Positions 18,291 to 27,931 are shown, numbered from the stretch's first letter. The stretch is DNA of 64,000 nt from Sphingobacteriaceae bacterium (GCA_016715905.1 JADJXI010000003.1:834039-898038); one strand, 5' to 3'. Notes: generated by a model not told the origin, from the sequence alone. Translations and numbers: made by a program.

Positions 18291-18536
18291 TTATTCTGCG
18301 ATAACAATTACGCCATTTTTTCCAACTTCAACTACTCCGCCTTTAACTTCAAATACCAATTCGTTATTGTCTTCTTCAATCAAAGTTACTTTACCATTTT
18401 TAAGTGTTGCTATTAATGGCGCATGATTATTCATCACACCAAAGCTTCCTTCAGATCCCGGAAAAACTGCCGATTTAACAGAACCTTCAAATAGTTTTTT
18501 TTCAGGGGTAATAATTTCGAGTTTCATGTTAGGCAA
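18291..18536 (-). CDS. atpC: F1 ATP synthase epsilon subunit (N-terminal domain form)
   Basis: The 81-residue product is the beta-sandwich domain of the epsilon subunit ('MKLEIITPEKKLFEGSVKSAVFPGSEGSFGVMNNHAPLIATLKNGKVTL'). The C-terminal helical hairpin present in longer subunits is missing, as in many Bacteroidota. That hairpin inhibits ATP hydrolysis, so regulation here must differ. It lies 9 bases after atpD and ends before a strong terminator. Confidence 0.95.
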   Translation of the reverse strand: MPNMKLEIITPEKKLFEGSVKSAVFPGSEGSFGVMNNHAPLIATLKNGKVTLIEEDNNELVFEVKGGVVEVGKNGVIVIAE

Positions 18537-18545
18537 TTAAAGCTT

Positions 18546-20051
18546 TTATTTATTTTCTGATAAAATTTTCTTTCCTTTTTCGATAGCTTCTTCAATGGAT
18601 CCTACCAGGTTGAAGGCTGCTTCAGGATATTCGTCTACTTTACCGTCCATAATCATATTAAAGCCCTTAATAGTATCTTCAATACTTACAAATACACCTT
18701 TTAATCCGGTAAATTGTTCAGCAACATGGAAAGGTTGAGAAAGGAAACGTTGAACACGGCGAGCGCGATGAACAATTAGTTTATCCTCTTCACTTAATTC
18801 ATCCATTCCCAGGATGGCAATAATATCCTGTAATTCTTTATAACGCTGTAAAATTCCTTTAACACGTTGAGCACAATTGTAATGAGCTTCACCTAAAACC
18901 GCAGGGGTTAAAATTCGGGAAGTAGAATCCAAAGGGTCTACGGCCGGGTAGATACCTAATTCGGCAATTTTTCTGCTTAATACGGTAGTTGCATCTAAGT
19001 GTGAGAAAGTTGTAGCGGGAGCAGGATCGGTAAGATCATCCGCCGGCACATAAACAGCTTGCACAGAGGTAATCGATCCCTTTTTAGTGGACGTAATTCG
19101 TTCTTGCATCAATCCCATTTCAGTAGCTAAAGTAGGCTGATAGCCAACCGCAGAAGGCATACGGCCTAATAAGGCGGAAACCTCGGAGCCGGCTTGTGTA
19201 AACCTGAAAATATTATCAATAAAGAATAAAATATCTTTTCCTTGACCAGAGCCTTCACCATCTCTGAAATATTCGGCGAGTGTTAATCCGGATAAGGCAA
19301 CGCGCGCTCTGGCTCCCGGAGGCTCATTCATTTGACCAAAAACGAAGGCTGCCTGCGATTTTTCCAATTCCTTAAGATCTACTTTACTTAAATCCCAACC
19401 GCCTTCTTCCATACTATGCTTAAAGGCATCGCCATATTTTACAATGCCCGATTCAATCATTTCTCTTAATAAGTCATTTCCTTCACGCGAACGCTCACCT
19501 ACACCGGCAAATACCGAAAATCCCGAGTGCCCCTTAGCGATATTATTAATCAATTCCTGAATTAATACGGTTTTACCTACACCTGCGCCTCCAAACAATC
19601 CAATTTTACCTCCTTTTGCATAAGGCTCAATTAAATCAATTACTTTAATTCCGGTAAATAAAACTTCAGTTGAAGTAGAAAGATCTTCAAATTTTGGTGG
19701 CTGACGGTGAATAGCATATCCGCCCGTATTATCAACAGTGTTAATTCCATCAATGGCTTCACCAACCACATTAAAAAGTCTTCCTTTCACTTTATCACCG
19801 GTTGGCATAGTAATCGCTCTTCCGGTAACTACCACTTCCATTCCCCGATAAACACCGTCGGTACTATCCATTGCAATAGTTCTTACGGTGTCTTCACCAA
19901 TATGTTGTTGAATTTCAAGTACAATTTTCTGACCGCCTTTTACAATTTCTAAGGCATCTAATATATTTGGCAGTGTTCCACCGTTTAAATCGAAGCGAAC
20001 ATCGATAACTGGACCAATAACCTGAGCAATTTTACCAACTAGTTTTGACAT
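18546..20051 (-). CDS. atpD: F1 ATP synthase beta subunit
   Basis: The 501-residue product has the catalytic P-loop GGAGVGKT at residues 154-161, 'GERSREGNDL', 'FGQMNEPPGARARVALSGLTLAEYFRD' and the 'ALLGRMPSAVGYQPTLATEMG' region. It is the catalytic subunit of ATP synthase and works with epsilon on the rotating stalk. As is usual in this phylum, atpD and atpC form a pair apart from the other atp genes, none of which is in this window. Confidence 0.98.
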   Translation of the reverse strand: MSKLVGKIAQVIGPVIDVRFDLNGGTLPNILDALEIVKGGQKIVLEIQQHIGEDTVRTIAMDSTDGVYRGMEVVVTGRAITMPTGDKVKGRLFNVVGEAIDGINTVDNTGGYAIHRQPPKFEDLSTSTEVLFTGIKVIDLIEPYAKGGKIGLFGGAGVGKTVLIQELINNIAKGHSGFSVFAGVGERSREGNDLLREMIESGIVKYGDAFKHSMEEGGWDLSKVDLKELEKSQAAFVFGQMNEPPGARARVALSGLTLAEYFRDGEGSGQGKDILFFIDNIFRFTQAGSEVSALLGRMPSAVGYQPTLATEMGLMQERITSTKKGSITSVQAVYVPADDLTDPAPATTFSHLDATTVLSRKIAELGIYPAVDPLDSTSRILTPAVLGEAHYNCAQRVKGILQRYKELQDIIAILGMDELSEEDKLIVHRARRVQRFLSQPFHVAEQFTGLKGVFVSIEDTIKGFNMIMDGKVDEYPEAAFNLVGSIEEAIEKGKKILSENK

Positions 20052-20079
20052 ATAAATTCTGTGTTTTTAAATTCAGGCG

Positions 20080-20087
20080 CAAAGGTA
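20080..20087 (-). promoter_or_regulatory. -7 element of atpD (TACCTTTG)
   Basis: On the minus strand TACCTTTG matches TAnnTTTG. The predicted start is near 20073, leaving a leader of about 22 bases before the atpD ATG. The rest of the 238-base gap up to ribF is AT-rich with no gene seen. Confidence 0.5.
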
Positions 20088-20277
20088 ATGGTTTTCTTAT
20101 AATTTTATAAAAAAAGCACCATTTTTATTAGACGTTTCTTAACAAAAAGAAATGATTTTCTGAACTTAAAACTGAGCATTATCATTTGTTTTTACCTGAT
20201 TCATTTGTTTTATTTTCATTTTTGTTCTATACACGCCTATTTGGCTTATTTTTTGAACGGAATAGCTATTAAAACCT

Positions 20278-20285
20278 TAATTTTA
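20278..20285 (+). promoter_or_regulatory. -7-like element just before the ribF start (TAATTTTA)
   Basis: TAATTTTA differs from TAnnTTTG at the last base and ends 4 bases before the ribF ATG, so any transcript from it would be leaderless or nearly so. Confidence 0.25.
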
Positions 20286-20289
20286 CATC

Positions 20290-21255
20290 ATGTTAGTAGT
20301 GCAGAATACCAAGCATTTTCGTATTGAAAAACCAACAATTGTTACCATTGGTACATTTGATGGCGTGCACCTTGGACATCAAAAAATATTAAGCCGACTA
20401 CAACAATTAAAGAAAAAACATGGATTAACGACCCTTGTTTTAACTTTTGAACCTCATCCTCGAATGATTTTAGAACCGGATAATGACGAACTGAAATTGT
20501 TAACCCTTATTGATGAGAAATTAGATATGCTCGAAAATTATGGAGTAGATGTAACGGTAGTATATCCATTTGACAAAGAATTTTCAAATATAGAAGCAGT
20601 AGATTATATTGAAAACATTCTCGTGAATAATTTACATGTGAAATACCTGGTAATTGGATACGATCATCATTTTGGAAAGAATAGAGGAGGAAATATTAAA
20701 CTATTTGAAAAACTGAAGGACAAATACGGATATCATATTGAAGAAATTGATGCCTTAGATATAGATAAAAGTACAATCAGCAGCAGCCGAATCCGAAAGT
20801 CAATTGAACAAGGTCATATGAATATGGCCAACAACTTTTTAGGACATAATTATTTTTTAAATGCCACGGTTGTCCACGGTAAAAAGTTAGGTAGAACTTT
20901 AGGCTATCCAACAGCAAACCTAAAAATAGTAAGTAAAAATAAACTTATACCAAAGCAAGGTGTTTATTTTGTTACCGTTACTTTCGGAAAAAATAACTAT
21001 TACGGGATGCTCAATATTGGATTGAATGTTACAACTGATACCGACACAAATATTAAAATTGAAGTCAATATATTCGATTTTGAAGGAGATTTATACGGCA
21101 AAACACTTAAAATAAGTTTCAATAATTATTTACGGGAAGAGAAAAAGTTTAATAATTTGGAAGAATTAACTCAAGCATTAAACAGAGATAAAGAAAAATG
21201 TATGAAGCTGATTGAAGAAATGAATAAAATACAATGCGCAGTGATAAAAAAGTAA
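20290..21255 (+). CDS. ribF: Bifunctional riboflavin kinase / FAD synthetase
   Basis: This 321-residue enzyme makes FMN from riboflavin and then FAD. The N-terminal FAD-synthetase domain has 'TIGTFDGVHLGHQKIL' (nucleotidyltransferase HxGH), 'TFEPHPRMIL', 'YDHHFGKNRGGN' and 'ISSSRIRKSIEQGH'. The C-terminal riboflavin kinase domain has 'VVHGKKLGRTLGYPTANL' and 'YYGMLNIGLN'. Length is normal. It overlaps nothing and is followed after one base by the LRR gene, so the two probably share a transcript. Confidence 0.97.
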   Translation: MLVVQNTKHFRIEKPTIVTIGTFDGVHLGHQKILSRLQQLKKKHGLTTLVLTFEPHPRMILEPDNDELKLLTLIDEKLDMLENYGVDVTVVYPFDKEFSNIEAVDYIENILVNNLHVKYLVIGYDHHFGKNRGGNIKLFEKLKDKYGYHIEEIDALDIDKSTISSSRIRKSIEQGHMNMANNFLGHNYFLNATVVHGKKLGRTLGYPTANLKIVSKNKLIPKQGVYFVTVTFGKNNYYGMLNIGLNVTTDTDTNIKIEVNIFDFEGDLYGKTLKISFNNYLREEKKFNNLEELTQALNRDKEKCMKLIEEMNKIQCAVIKK

Positions 21256-21256
21256 A

Positions 21257-21859
21257 ATGGGTAAACGACTTTTAATATTGCTTTTTTGTTTTGTATCTAT
21301 TTTGAGTAGTGCACAAGATGAATTGCTTGACTCATTAACCTTGGTCACCTACCAAGAATATACAGATTTGGAGGAAGCGCTTAAAAATCCGAACAACGTT
21401 GTAAAACTAACCCTCCGAAAAAAAAAGTATAAAACTTTTCCAACTCAAATTCTGGAATTGAAAAACTTACAGTTTTTAGATCTTAGTAAAAATGCCATCA
21501 AAGAATTACCGGATAGTATAGTACAACTTAAAAAACTACAATTTCTGTTATTAAGTAAAAATGGATTAGAACGCTTACCCGTAAACTTTGGTAATATGGG
21601 AAATTTGATTTATTTAAATATTAATCAAAATGACATAACTAACCTGCCCTATAGTTTTGGTAATCTGGAAAAATTACAATATTTAGACATGTGGAGTAAT
21701 AATTTAGATTTTATGCCCGAAAATTTTAATAGTCTAAAAAATCTAAAGTGGCTGGACATGAGAAGTATACTAATTTCAAAATCAGTGCAGGATAATTTTT
21801 ATAATACCTTTCCCAACGCGCGTATTTATTTCAGTCCGCCCTGTAACTGTGGTAGTTAG
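21257..21859 (+). CDS. Exported leucine-rich-repeat protein
   Basis: The 200-residue product has a signal peptide (about 1-19). A short N-cap precedes about five leucine-rich repeats of 22-23 residues: 'LKNLQFLDLSKNAIKELPDSIVQ', 'LKKLQFLLLSKNGLERLPVNFGN', 'MGNLIYLNINQNDITNLPYSFGN', 'LEKLQYLDMWSNNLDFMPENFNS'. It ends 'CNCGS'. LRR solenoids bind proteins; its periplasmic or surface partner is unknown. It follows ribF by one base. Confidence 0.85.
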   Translation: MGKRLLILLFCFVSILSSAQDELLDSLTLVTYQEYTDLEEALKNPNNVVKLTLRKKKYKTFPTQILELKNLQFLDLSKNAIKELPDSIVQLKKLQFLLLSKNGLERLPVNFGNMGNLIYLNINQNDITNLPYSFGNLEKLQYLDMWSNNLDFMPENFNSLKNLKWLDMRSILISKSVQDNFYNTFPNARIYFSPPCNCGS

Positions 21860-21978
21860 CTTCTTTTTTTAAAATCAGACTTATTAAAAGTCCTTTTTTA
21901 ATAAGTTTATTATCAGGGCTTAACATCACTTCAATTAAATTCCAAATTTTAGGGCATTAAAACATCAGTTTAAATTTT

Positions 21979-24156
21979 ATGAAATTAACCCGTTTTGTTT
22001 GTTTGTCCTTACTGTTAACAGTAACGCTTACTCATTTAAAAGCACAGGAAATGAGCAAACGGGAAATGGAGGAGGCGGCATATCATTATTTTGGGATGGG
22101 AGATTATGTTGATGCTTATCCTTTATTTGATAAGTTAGCTGCTGAAAATCCGAAAAACATTGATTACCGTTTTCGTTTGGGAATAATATGTTTGCATTAT
22201 CCCATGAAAAAAAACAGAGCCATTGAGATTTTTACGCAATTGAGAAGCGAGGTGAAGGGGCCGGAAATAGATTATTATTTAGGTAAATCTTATCACTTAA
22301 ATTACAAATTTGATGAAGCAATACCCTATTTGGAAAAATACGTTGAAGAAGTAACCGGCACCAATAAAAAAGATGAAAGGGATATGATGTTGGATGCCAA
22401 ACATTCAGCAGAACAATGTAAGCATGGCAAATTTTTAATTGATAACAGAGTAATTGCTGAAATAATAAATATAGGGGAGCCATTAAATACTGAAGAATTG
22501 GAAGGTTCTCCAATAATATCAACGGACGAAAGTATGATAATATTTACCTATGCCGGCAAAAATAGTATGGGAGGGAAGTTAAATGAAGATCTTCAACCGG
22601 ATAAAGATGGACATTATAGAGAAGATGTGATGATGAGTTTTAAAGAAACCGACACTACTTATGGCCCTCCTATACCAATCGAATCAATAAACACTTTAGG
22701 TAATGATGCGGCAATTGCTATTTCACCGGATGGTATGACGCTATTTACTTTTGCAAGTAATAATGACGATGGAGATATTTATGTGAGCCACTTAGTTGGT
22801 TTCGAATGGTCGAAACCCGTAAAGCTCAATAAAAATATTAATTCTGAAGCGTGGGAAGGATCATGTTCTATTTCCGGAGATGGCCGTCATCTTTATTTTT
22901 CGAGTGAAAGGCCCGGAGGATTTGGAAAAAAAGATATTTATGTAAGTGACTTTGAAAATGGAGATTGGGGACCCGCAAAAAATTTAGGATCAAAAATAAA
23001 TACCGAATATAATGATGACGCTCCATTCATTCACCCCGATGGTATTACTTTATTCTTTAGTTCCGAAGGACACACAAGTATTGGAGGATATGATATTATG
23101 TTTAGTGTGAAGAAGGATAATGAATGGACTGAACCTAAAAATATGGGATTGCCTTTAAATACAACGGAAGATGATAGATATTATGTAATTAACTCAAAAG
23201 GAGATAAAGGATTTTTTAGCAGCGACAGGGCAGGCGCAGGTGGTAAGGGGAGTTTAGATATTTATATGGTAACACCTGGCGTATTAGGTGATAAACCCAT
23301 TATTGCCTTATTAAAGGGACATGTTTACGGGAATGATAAACCCATAAAAGCAAACATTGAGGTGGTGAAAATTGTGCAGCAAGAAAGCATTGGTCCTTTC
23401 GAATCCAATGAAAAAACCGGTAAATACTTAATGGCTTTAAGTCCGGGTTATATTTATCGCATTAAAGTTAAAGCAGAAGGATATGAATCGGTTGAAGAAG
23501 ATTTAGATATTGAGAACTTGGATAAGTATATGGAAGCGAATAAAGATTTTTATTTGTACGCTCCCGGTTCACAAACCAATATTGTAGCTACGGAAACTAC
23601 AACACCAACCGAAACTGTCGTTAGCAACCCTACTGTAACGCCTACTGAAACCGTTGTGGCAGTTGAAACAACCACTACGGAATCCACGCCAACCGAAACT
23701 GTTGCCACAGTTGAAACAAAAACAACTGAAAGTACACCAACCGAAACAATAGCTTCCACTGAACCCTGCTCGTCACAAATTCTACCCGACTTGAATTCTA
23801 TAAAAGGGAAATCATTAAATGATCTAAGTGTATATAAACAATTATTGGGATTAGCAGGCGATTATTGTGCCGACGGTTTGGTATTTAAAGTTCAGATCGG
23901 GGCGTATAGATTTCCTAATAATTATAAGTACAATCATTTGATCCAATATGGCAAGCCGGAAATAACAGAATATCCGGATGGCATTACTCGATTCACGCAA
24001 AAAGAATTTAAAACTATAAAAGAAGCAGAAAAACACCGACAAAAAGCTATTGCCAAAGGTCAGAAAGACGCATGGATAGTCGCCTTTGTGAATGGCAAGC
24101 GCTATACTTTAGAAGAACTAATTATGGTTGATTTTCTTGGTAAATCAATAAACTAA
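21979..24156 (+). CDS. Envelope protein with TPR, PD40 propeller, regulatory-like and SPOR-like domains
   Basis: The 725-residue product has a signal peptide and N-terminal TPR-like helices (about 25-150). Next is a PD40/WD40-like beta-propeller with repeated 'SPDGMTLFTFAS', 'SGDGRHLYFSSERPGGFGKKDIYVS', 'HPDGITLFFSSEGHTSIGGYDIM' and 'GFFSSDRAGAGGKGSLDIYMV' blades. A carboxypeptidase-regulatory-like domain follows (about 445-510), then a Thr/Pro/Glu-rich linker. The end has a SPOR-like domain ('FKVQIGAYRFPNNYK ... TIKEAEKHRQKAIAKGQKDAWIVAFVNGKRYT'). The layout copies PorE-type envelope proteins, but the usual C-terminal OmpA domain is replaced. Both domain types bind peptidoglycan. A role in envelope anchoring or type IX secretion/gliding is an inference. 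Confidence 0.82.
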   Translation: MKLTRFVCLSLLLTVTLTHLKAQEMSKREMEEAAYHYFGMGDYVDAYPLFDKLAAENPKNIDYRFRLGIICLHYPMKKNRAIEIFTQLRSEVKGPEIDYYLGKSYHLNYKFDEAIPYLEKYVEEVTGTNKKDERDMMLDAKHSAEQCKHGKFLIDNRVIAEIINIGEPLNTEELEGSPIISTDESMIIFTYAGKNSMGGKLNEDLQPDKDGHYREDVMMSFKETDTTYGPPIPIESINTLGNDAAIAISPDGMTLFTFASNNDDGDIYVSHLVGFEWSKPVKLNKNINSEAWEGSCSISGDGRHLYFSSERPGGFGKKDIYVSDFENGDWGPAKNLGSKINTEYNDDAPFIHPDGITLFFSSEGHTSIGGYDIMFSVKKDNEWTEPKNMGLPLNTTEDDRYYVINSKGDKGFFSSDRAGAGGKGSLDIYMVTPGVLGDKPIIALLKGHVYGNDKPIKANIEVVKIVQQESIGPFESNEKTGKYLMALSPGYIYRIKVKAEGYESVEEDLDIENLDKYMEANKDFYLYAPGSQTNIVATETTTPTETVVSNPTVTPTETVVAVETTTTESTPTETVATVETKTTESTPTETIASTEPCSSQILPDLNSIKGKSLNDLSVYKQLLGLAGDYCADGLVFKVQIGAYRFPNNYKYNHLIQYGKPEITEYPDGITRFTQKEFKTIKEAEKHRQKAIAKGQKDAWIVAFVNGKRYTLEELIMVDFLGKSIN
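23590..23764 (+). repeat. Degenerate Thr/Pro/Glu-rich linker repeats
   Basis: Within the 21979-24156 gene a linker repeats the pattern TPTET-V; two longer units 'TTESTPTETVATVE' and 'TTESTPTETIASTE' lie close together. It joins the propeller half to the SPOR-like domain and probably spans the periplasm or cell wall. Confidence 0.7.
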
Positions 24157-24169
24157 GTTCTACAGGTAC

Positions 24170-24207
24170 CAAAAAAAAACCCGCTCCGTAAAGCGGGTTT
24201 TTTTTAT
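24170..24207. terminator. Bidirectional terminator between the PD40/SPOR gene and frr
   Basis: AAACCCGCT (24177-24185) pairs with AGCGGGTTT (24192-24200). A-runs and T-runs flank both sides, so it can serve both convergent genes. Confidence 0.9.
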
Positions 24208-24220
24208 GTAAGGTTATTTT

Positions 24221-24781
24221 CTAAACTGTCATGATTTCTTTTTCTTTTTGCTCAATATGTTTATCTACTTTTCCAACACATCCATCCGTGATACCTTGAA
24301 TTTTGGTTTCCGCATCCTTAGCTTCGTCTTCCGGTAGACCATTTTTCTTCAAACCTTTTATACTTTCCATAGCGTCTTTTCTGATGTTTCGAATGGCCAC
24401 TTTAGCATCTTCTCCAAGATTTCTTGCTGTTTTGGTTAACTCTTTTCTTCTTTCTTCAGTTAAAGGCGGAACAACGATTCGAATAATTACTCCATCATTT
24501 TGCGGATTAAATCCCAGGTTAGCCATTTGAATAGCTTTTTCAATGGGTGTAAGCATTGTTTTTTCCCAAGGTTGAATAACAAGGGTTCTTGAATCTTGTG
24601 TGTTTATACTTGCCGTATTACTCAACGGAACTTTACTTCCATAATAATCAACCTGTACATTTTCTAACATCACCGGATTTGCTTTTCCGGCTCTTACTTT
24701 TTGTAATTCTGATTCCAAGTGCACAATAGCCTTATCCATTAATGATTTGGTATGGTCTAAAACTGATTTTACGTCATTCAT
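24221..24781 (-). CDS. frr: Ribosome recycling factor
   Basis: The 186-residue product has typical motifs: 'HLESELQKVRAGKANPVMLENVQVDYYGSKVPLSNTASI', 'VIQPWEKTMLTPIEKAI', 'GVIIRIVVPPLTEERRKELTKTAR' and 'IRNIRKDAMESIKGL'. It splits post-termination ribosomes together with EF-G. pyrH, its common neighbour, is not adjacent. Confidence 0.98.
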   Translation of the reverse strand: MNDVKSVLDHTKSLMDKAIVHLESELQKVRAGKANPVMLENVQVDYYGSKVPLSNTASINTQDSRTLVIQPWEKTMLTPIEKAIQMANLGFNPQNDGVIIRIVVPPLTEERRKELTKTARNLGEDAKVAIRNIRKDAMESIKGLKKNGLPEDEAKDAETKIQGITDGCVGKVDKHIEQKEKEIMTV

Positions 24782-24825
24782 ATTTTCAGTGGTTTAATTC
24801 TATGTAAATATAAGCAAAAGCCTAT

Positions 24826-25965
24826 TTATTGGTTTACTAAAAGTTCCTTTAATTTATCTATTACATAATCTACTTCTTCTTTGGTGCTGTATTTGGAAAA
24901 GCTAAATCGTACTGAAGCTCGCTCCATATCAATTCCCATGGCTCTGAGCACGTGACTACCTTGATTGCTGCCGCTGCTACACGCACTGCCTCCGCTGGCC
25001 GCAATTCCGGCAATATCTAAATTAAAAAGTAACATTTCGCTATCAGGATGTTTAGGGAAACGACAATTTAAAACGGTGTACAATGATTTATCAGGATCTG
25101 TTTCCCCATTAAATTCAATACCCGGAATTTCCGCTATAAGTCTATTCATCATATAGGTTTTTAACGCTTGAATTTCTTTATGGTGTTTTTCCATTTCGTC
25201 GAAGCATATTTCAAGTGCTTTAGCTAAACCAACTATGCCATATAAATTTTCTGTTCCGCCCCTCATGTTTCTTTCCTGCGCTCCTCCATGAATGAAAGGT
25301 TTTAATTTATAATCTTGATTCATGAATAAAAAGCCAACACCTTTAGGTCCATGAAATTTATGTGCCGCACAGGTTAAAAAATGAATTTTTGTTGCTTTCA
25401 GATCTATTTTATAATGCCCCATAGTTTGTACGGTATCACTATGGAAAATAGCATTGTATTTCTCGCATAAGTCTGCAACTTTTTGAATAGGCAATAAGGT
25501 GCCTACTTCATTATTGGCATGCATCAGTGAAACCAGTGATCGACTTTCATTCTTTAGTGCATTTTCCAACTCTGTTAAATTAATATTTCCTTTTGAGTCG
25601 GGTTTTAGCCAGGTTACTTTTACTTTTCCGCTTTTTTCTAATAACTCAATGGTGTGCTCAACGGCATGATGTTCAATTTTTGAGGTAATGATATGATTAA
25701 TACCAAAAGTTTCAATGCTTTGTACAATAGCCATGTTATCCGCTTCTGTACCCCCTGAGGTAAAAAATATTTCAGCGGGTGAAGCGTTCAAAAGTTTTGC
25801 TACCGTTTTTCTGGCCACTTCAATCGCAGCTCGTGTTTTTCTTCCAAAACCATGTATAGAAGAAGGGTTCCCGAAATCCTCTTTCATATACGGTAACATG
25901 GCATCAAGCACTTCCGGATCCATAGGTGTAGTGGCCGCATTGTCAAGATATATTTTTTTTGTCAT
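24826..25965 (-). CDS. Cysteine desulfurase (IscS/NifS family)
   Basis: The 379-residue PLP enzyme begins 'KKIYLDNAATTPMDPEVLDAM'. It has the Schiff-base lysine in 'CAAHKFHGPKGVGFL' and the persulfide cysteine in the long loop 'ASGGSACSSGSNQGSHVL', which marks the IscS/NifS group I type. It provides sulfur for Fe-S clusters or thio-modification of tRNA. No iscU or mnmA gene lies nearby, so the acceptor is unknown. It follows glmM by 3 bases. Confidence 0.95.
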   Translation of the reverse strand: MTKKIYLDNAATTPMDPEVLDAMLPYMKEDFGNPSSIHGFGRKTRAAIEVARKTVAKLLNASPAEIFFTSGGTEADNMAIVQSIETFGINHIITSKIEHHAVEHTIELLEKSGKVKVTWLKPDSKGNINLTELENALKNESRSLVSLMHANNEVGTLLPIQKVADLCEKYNAIFHSDTVQTMGHYKIDLKATKIHFLTCAAHKFHGPKGVGFLFMNQDYKLKPFIHGGAQERNMRGGTENLYGIVGLAKALEICFDEMEKHHKEIQALKTYMMNRLIAEIPGIEFNGETDPDKSLYTVLNCRFPKHPDSEMLLFNLDIAGIAASGGSACSSGSNQGSHVLRAMGIDMERASVRFSFSKYSTKEEVDYVIDKLKELLVNQ

Positions 25966-25968
25966 CCC

Positions 25969-27363
25969 TTAATTTTTAATTAATTCTTTGATATCCGATA
26001 TGATTTTTTTAGCCAGATTATCGGCAGTGGCCAGTGTTTGACTTTCGCTGTAAATACGTATTATGGGTTCAGTATTGCTTTTTCTTAAATGAACCCACTC
26101 TTTATCAAATTCTATTTTTAATCCATCCACCTCATTTAAGGGTTGTTTATGATATTTAGCTTTAACTTTTTCTAAAATTAAATCTACGTTTATCTGTTCA
26201 GTAAGTTCAATTTTGTTTTTTGAAATAAAATAACCCGGATAACTGCTTCTTAAAACCGAAACTGATTTACCGAATTTGGCAAGGTGCGTTAAAAAAATAG
26301 CAATTCCAACCAAAGCGTCTCGGCCATAATGCAGTTCCGGTAAAATCACGCCTCCATTTCCTTCTCCGCCAATTACAGCTTTTGTTTCTTTCATTTTATG
26401 AACCACATTTACTTCTCCAACGGCTGAGGCTGAATAAAGGCCTCCGTTTTTTTCTGTTATATCTCGCAATGCCCTTGTGCTTGACAGATTACTTACCGTA
26501 TTTCCGTATTTGTGATGTTTTAGCACGTAGTCGGCCACTGCTACTAAGGTGTATTCTTCGCCAAACATCTCACCATCTTCACAAACAAAAGCCAAACGAT
26601 CAACATCCGGATCAACACTTATTCCCAAATTAGCTTTTTGTTTTAAAACTGATGCACTAAGTTCCGTTAAATGTTCGGGCAACGGTTCCGGATTATGGGC
26701 AAAATTACCATGCATATCTCCGTTAATTACCGTAACATTGGAAACACCCAAGGCTTTGAGCAATGCCGGAACAGCAATTGCTCCTGATGAATTAATGGCA
26801 TCTACTACAATTTTGAAATTTGCTTTAGTTATAACATCTTGATCAACGTAAGGAAGATCTAATATTTTTTGAATATGAATATTTAAGAAATCGTCGTTTT
26901 TACTGTATTTACCGAGTTGATTGACTTGCGAATATTCAAAATCTTCTTTTTCGGCAATATTCAATAATTCCTGTCCGGTTTCTGCACTTATAAATTCTCC
27001 TTCTGAATTTAAAAGTTTTAAAGCATTCCATTGTTTGGGATTGTGGCTGGCCGTTAGTATAATTCCGCCATCTGCTTTTAATTCTTTTACCGCCATTTCT
27101 ACGGTTGGCGTAGTGCTTAATCCTAAATCTATCACGTTTACGCCCATGCCGGATAAGGTGGCACACACGAGGTTGGATACCAATTCACCACTCATACGCG
27201 CATCTCTGCCTATGATTATAGTTTTAGTTTTATTGGAATTGGAAGCGAGAATAATTTTGGCAAATGCTGAGGTAAACTTAACAATGTCAATAGGTGTTAA
27301 AGCATCATTTGTTTTTCCACCAATCGTCCCTCTTATGCCTGATATACTTTTAATTAGAGTCAC
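25969..27363 (-). CDS. glmM: Phosphoglucosamine mutase
   Basis: The phosphohexomutase has the phosphoserine loop 'ILTASHNPKQWNALKL', the metal loop 'DPDVDRLAFV', the sugar loop 'GGEGNGG' and the phosphate-binding 'RKSNTEPIIRIYSES'. I chose the GTG at 27363 ('MTLIKSISGIRGTIGG', 464 residues), because the alternative TTG at 27387 adds an atypical lysine-rich octamer. The enzyme interconverts glucosamine-6-phosphate and glucosamine-1-phosphate for peptidoglycan and LPS. The family also includes phosphomannomutase/phosphoglucomutase forms, and this Bacteroidota subgroup is not always strictly GlmM. Confidence 0.9.
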   Translation of the reverse strand: MTLIKSISGIRGTIGGKTNDALTPIDIVKFTSAFAKIILASNSNKTKTIIIGRDARMSGELVSNLVCATLSGMGVNVIDLGLSTTPTVEMAVKELKADGGIILTASHNPKQWNALKLLNSEGEFISAETGQELLNIAEKEDFEYSQVNQLGKYSKNDDFLNIHIQKILDLPYVDQDVITKANFKIVVDAINSSGAIAVPALLKALGVSNVTVINGDMHGNFAHNPEPLPEHLTELSASVLKQKANLGISVDPDVDRLAFVCEDGEMFGEEYTLVAVADYVLKHHKYGNTVSNLSSTRALRDITEKNGGLYSASAVGEVNVVHKMKETKAVIGGEGNGGVILPELHYGRDALVGIAIFLTHLAKFGKSVSVLRSSYPGYFISKNKIELTEQINVDLILEKVKAKYHKQPLNEVDGLKIEFDKEWVHLRKSNTEPIIRIYSESQTLATADNLAKKIISDIKELIKN

Positions 27364-27475
27364 AGTGTTTTTTTTTAGATGTGCCAAAGATAGAAAACTG
27401 CGTGATATCTTCTTGTTTTTAAGTTAACAAATTGCTGATTTTTTATATAAATTGCCTAGTGTCAAATGGATTAAA

Positions 27476-27931
27476 ATGAAGACTTTTTTAGATTCACATT
27501 TTATTAAATTTTTTATTTTTTCAATCTTAGCTTTGGGTGTAACTGCTGTAAATGCTAATAACAACAACTTAACATTTGTTGATACGCTCTATTTGTATAC
27601 AGACACTGTACAAATGGAAGTTTTTATTTCCAATATCGATCAAAATAAAGATGCACAGCGTCCGTTCCCGATACTTCATTTCATCAAAGAAAAGCGCAAA
27701 AAAAATAAAAAAGTAATTGCCACAATATTAGCATTTCCATTACCTTTTGGTATTGTTGGTTTGCATCGAATTTATTTAGGTACCGCGCCTTATGTGCCTG
27801 TTGTATATGTGGCTAGCTTGGGGGGTGTATTGGGTATTTTACCATTTATAGATTTTTGTGTTTTGTTACTGGATAAGGAAATTGACAGGTATCAGAACAA
27901 TAAACAGGTGTTTATGTGGGTTAATGAATAA
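27476..27931 (+). CDS. TM2 domain membrane protein
   Basis: The ATG at 27476 gives 151 residues with a signal peptide ('FFIFSILALGVTAVNA'). A short extracytoplasmic stretch and a basic segment follow, then the two-helix TM2 domain (about 85-140) with 'PFGIVGLHRIYLGTAPYVPVVYVASLGGVLGILPFIDFCVLLL'. TM2 proteins are small membrane proteins of unknown function. It ends 6 bases before asnB. Confidence 0.8.
   Translation: MKTFLDSHFIKFFIFSILALGVTAVNANNNNLTFVDTLYLYTDTVQMEVFISNIDQNKDAQRPFPILHFIKEKRKKNKKVIATILAFPLPFGIVGLHRIYLGTAPYVPVVYVASLGGVLGILPFIDFCVLLLDKEIDRYQNNKQVFMWVNE

Noticed and set aside
23590..23764. CRISPR or tandem DNA repeat
   Set aside because: The repetition is a low-complexity Thr/Pro/Glu linker within a coding frame, without regular spacers. 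No CRISPR array was seen anywhere in the window.
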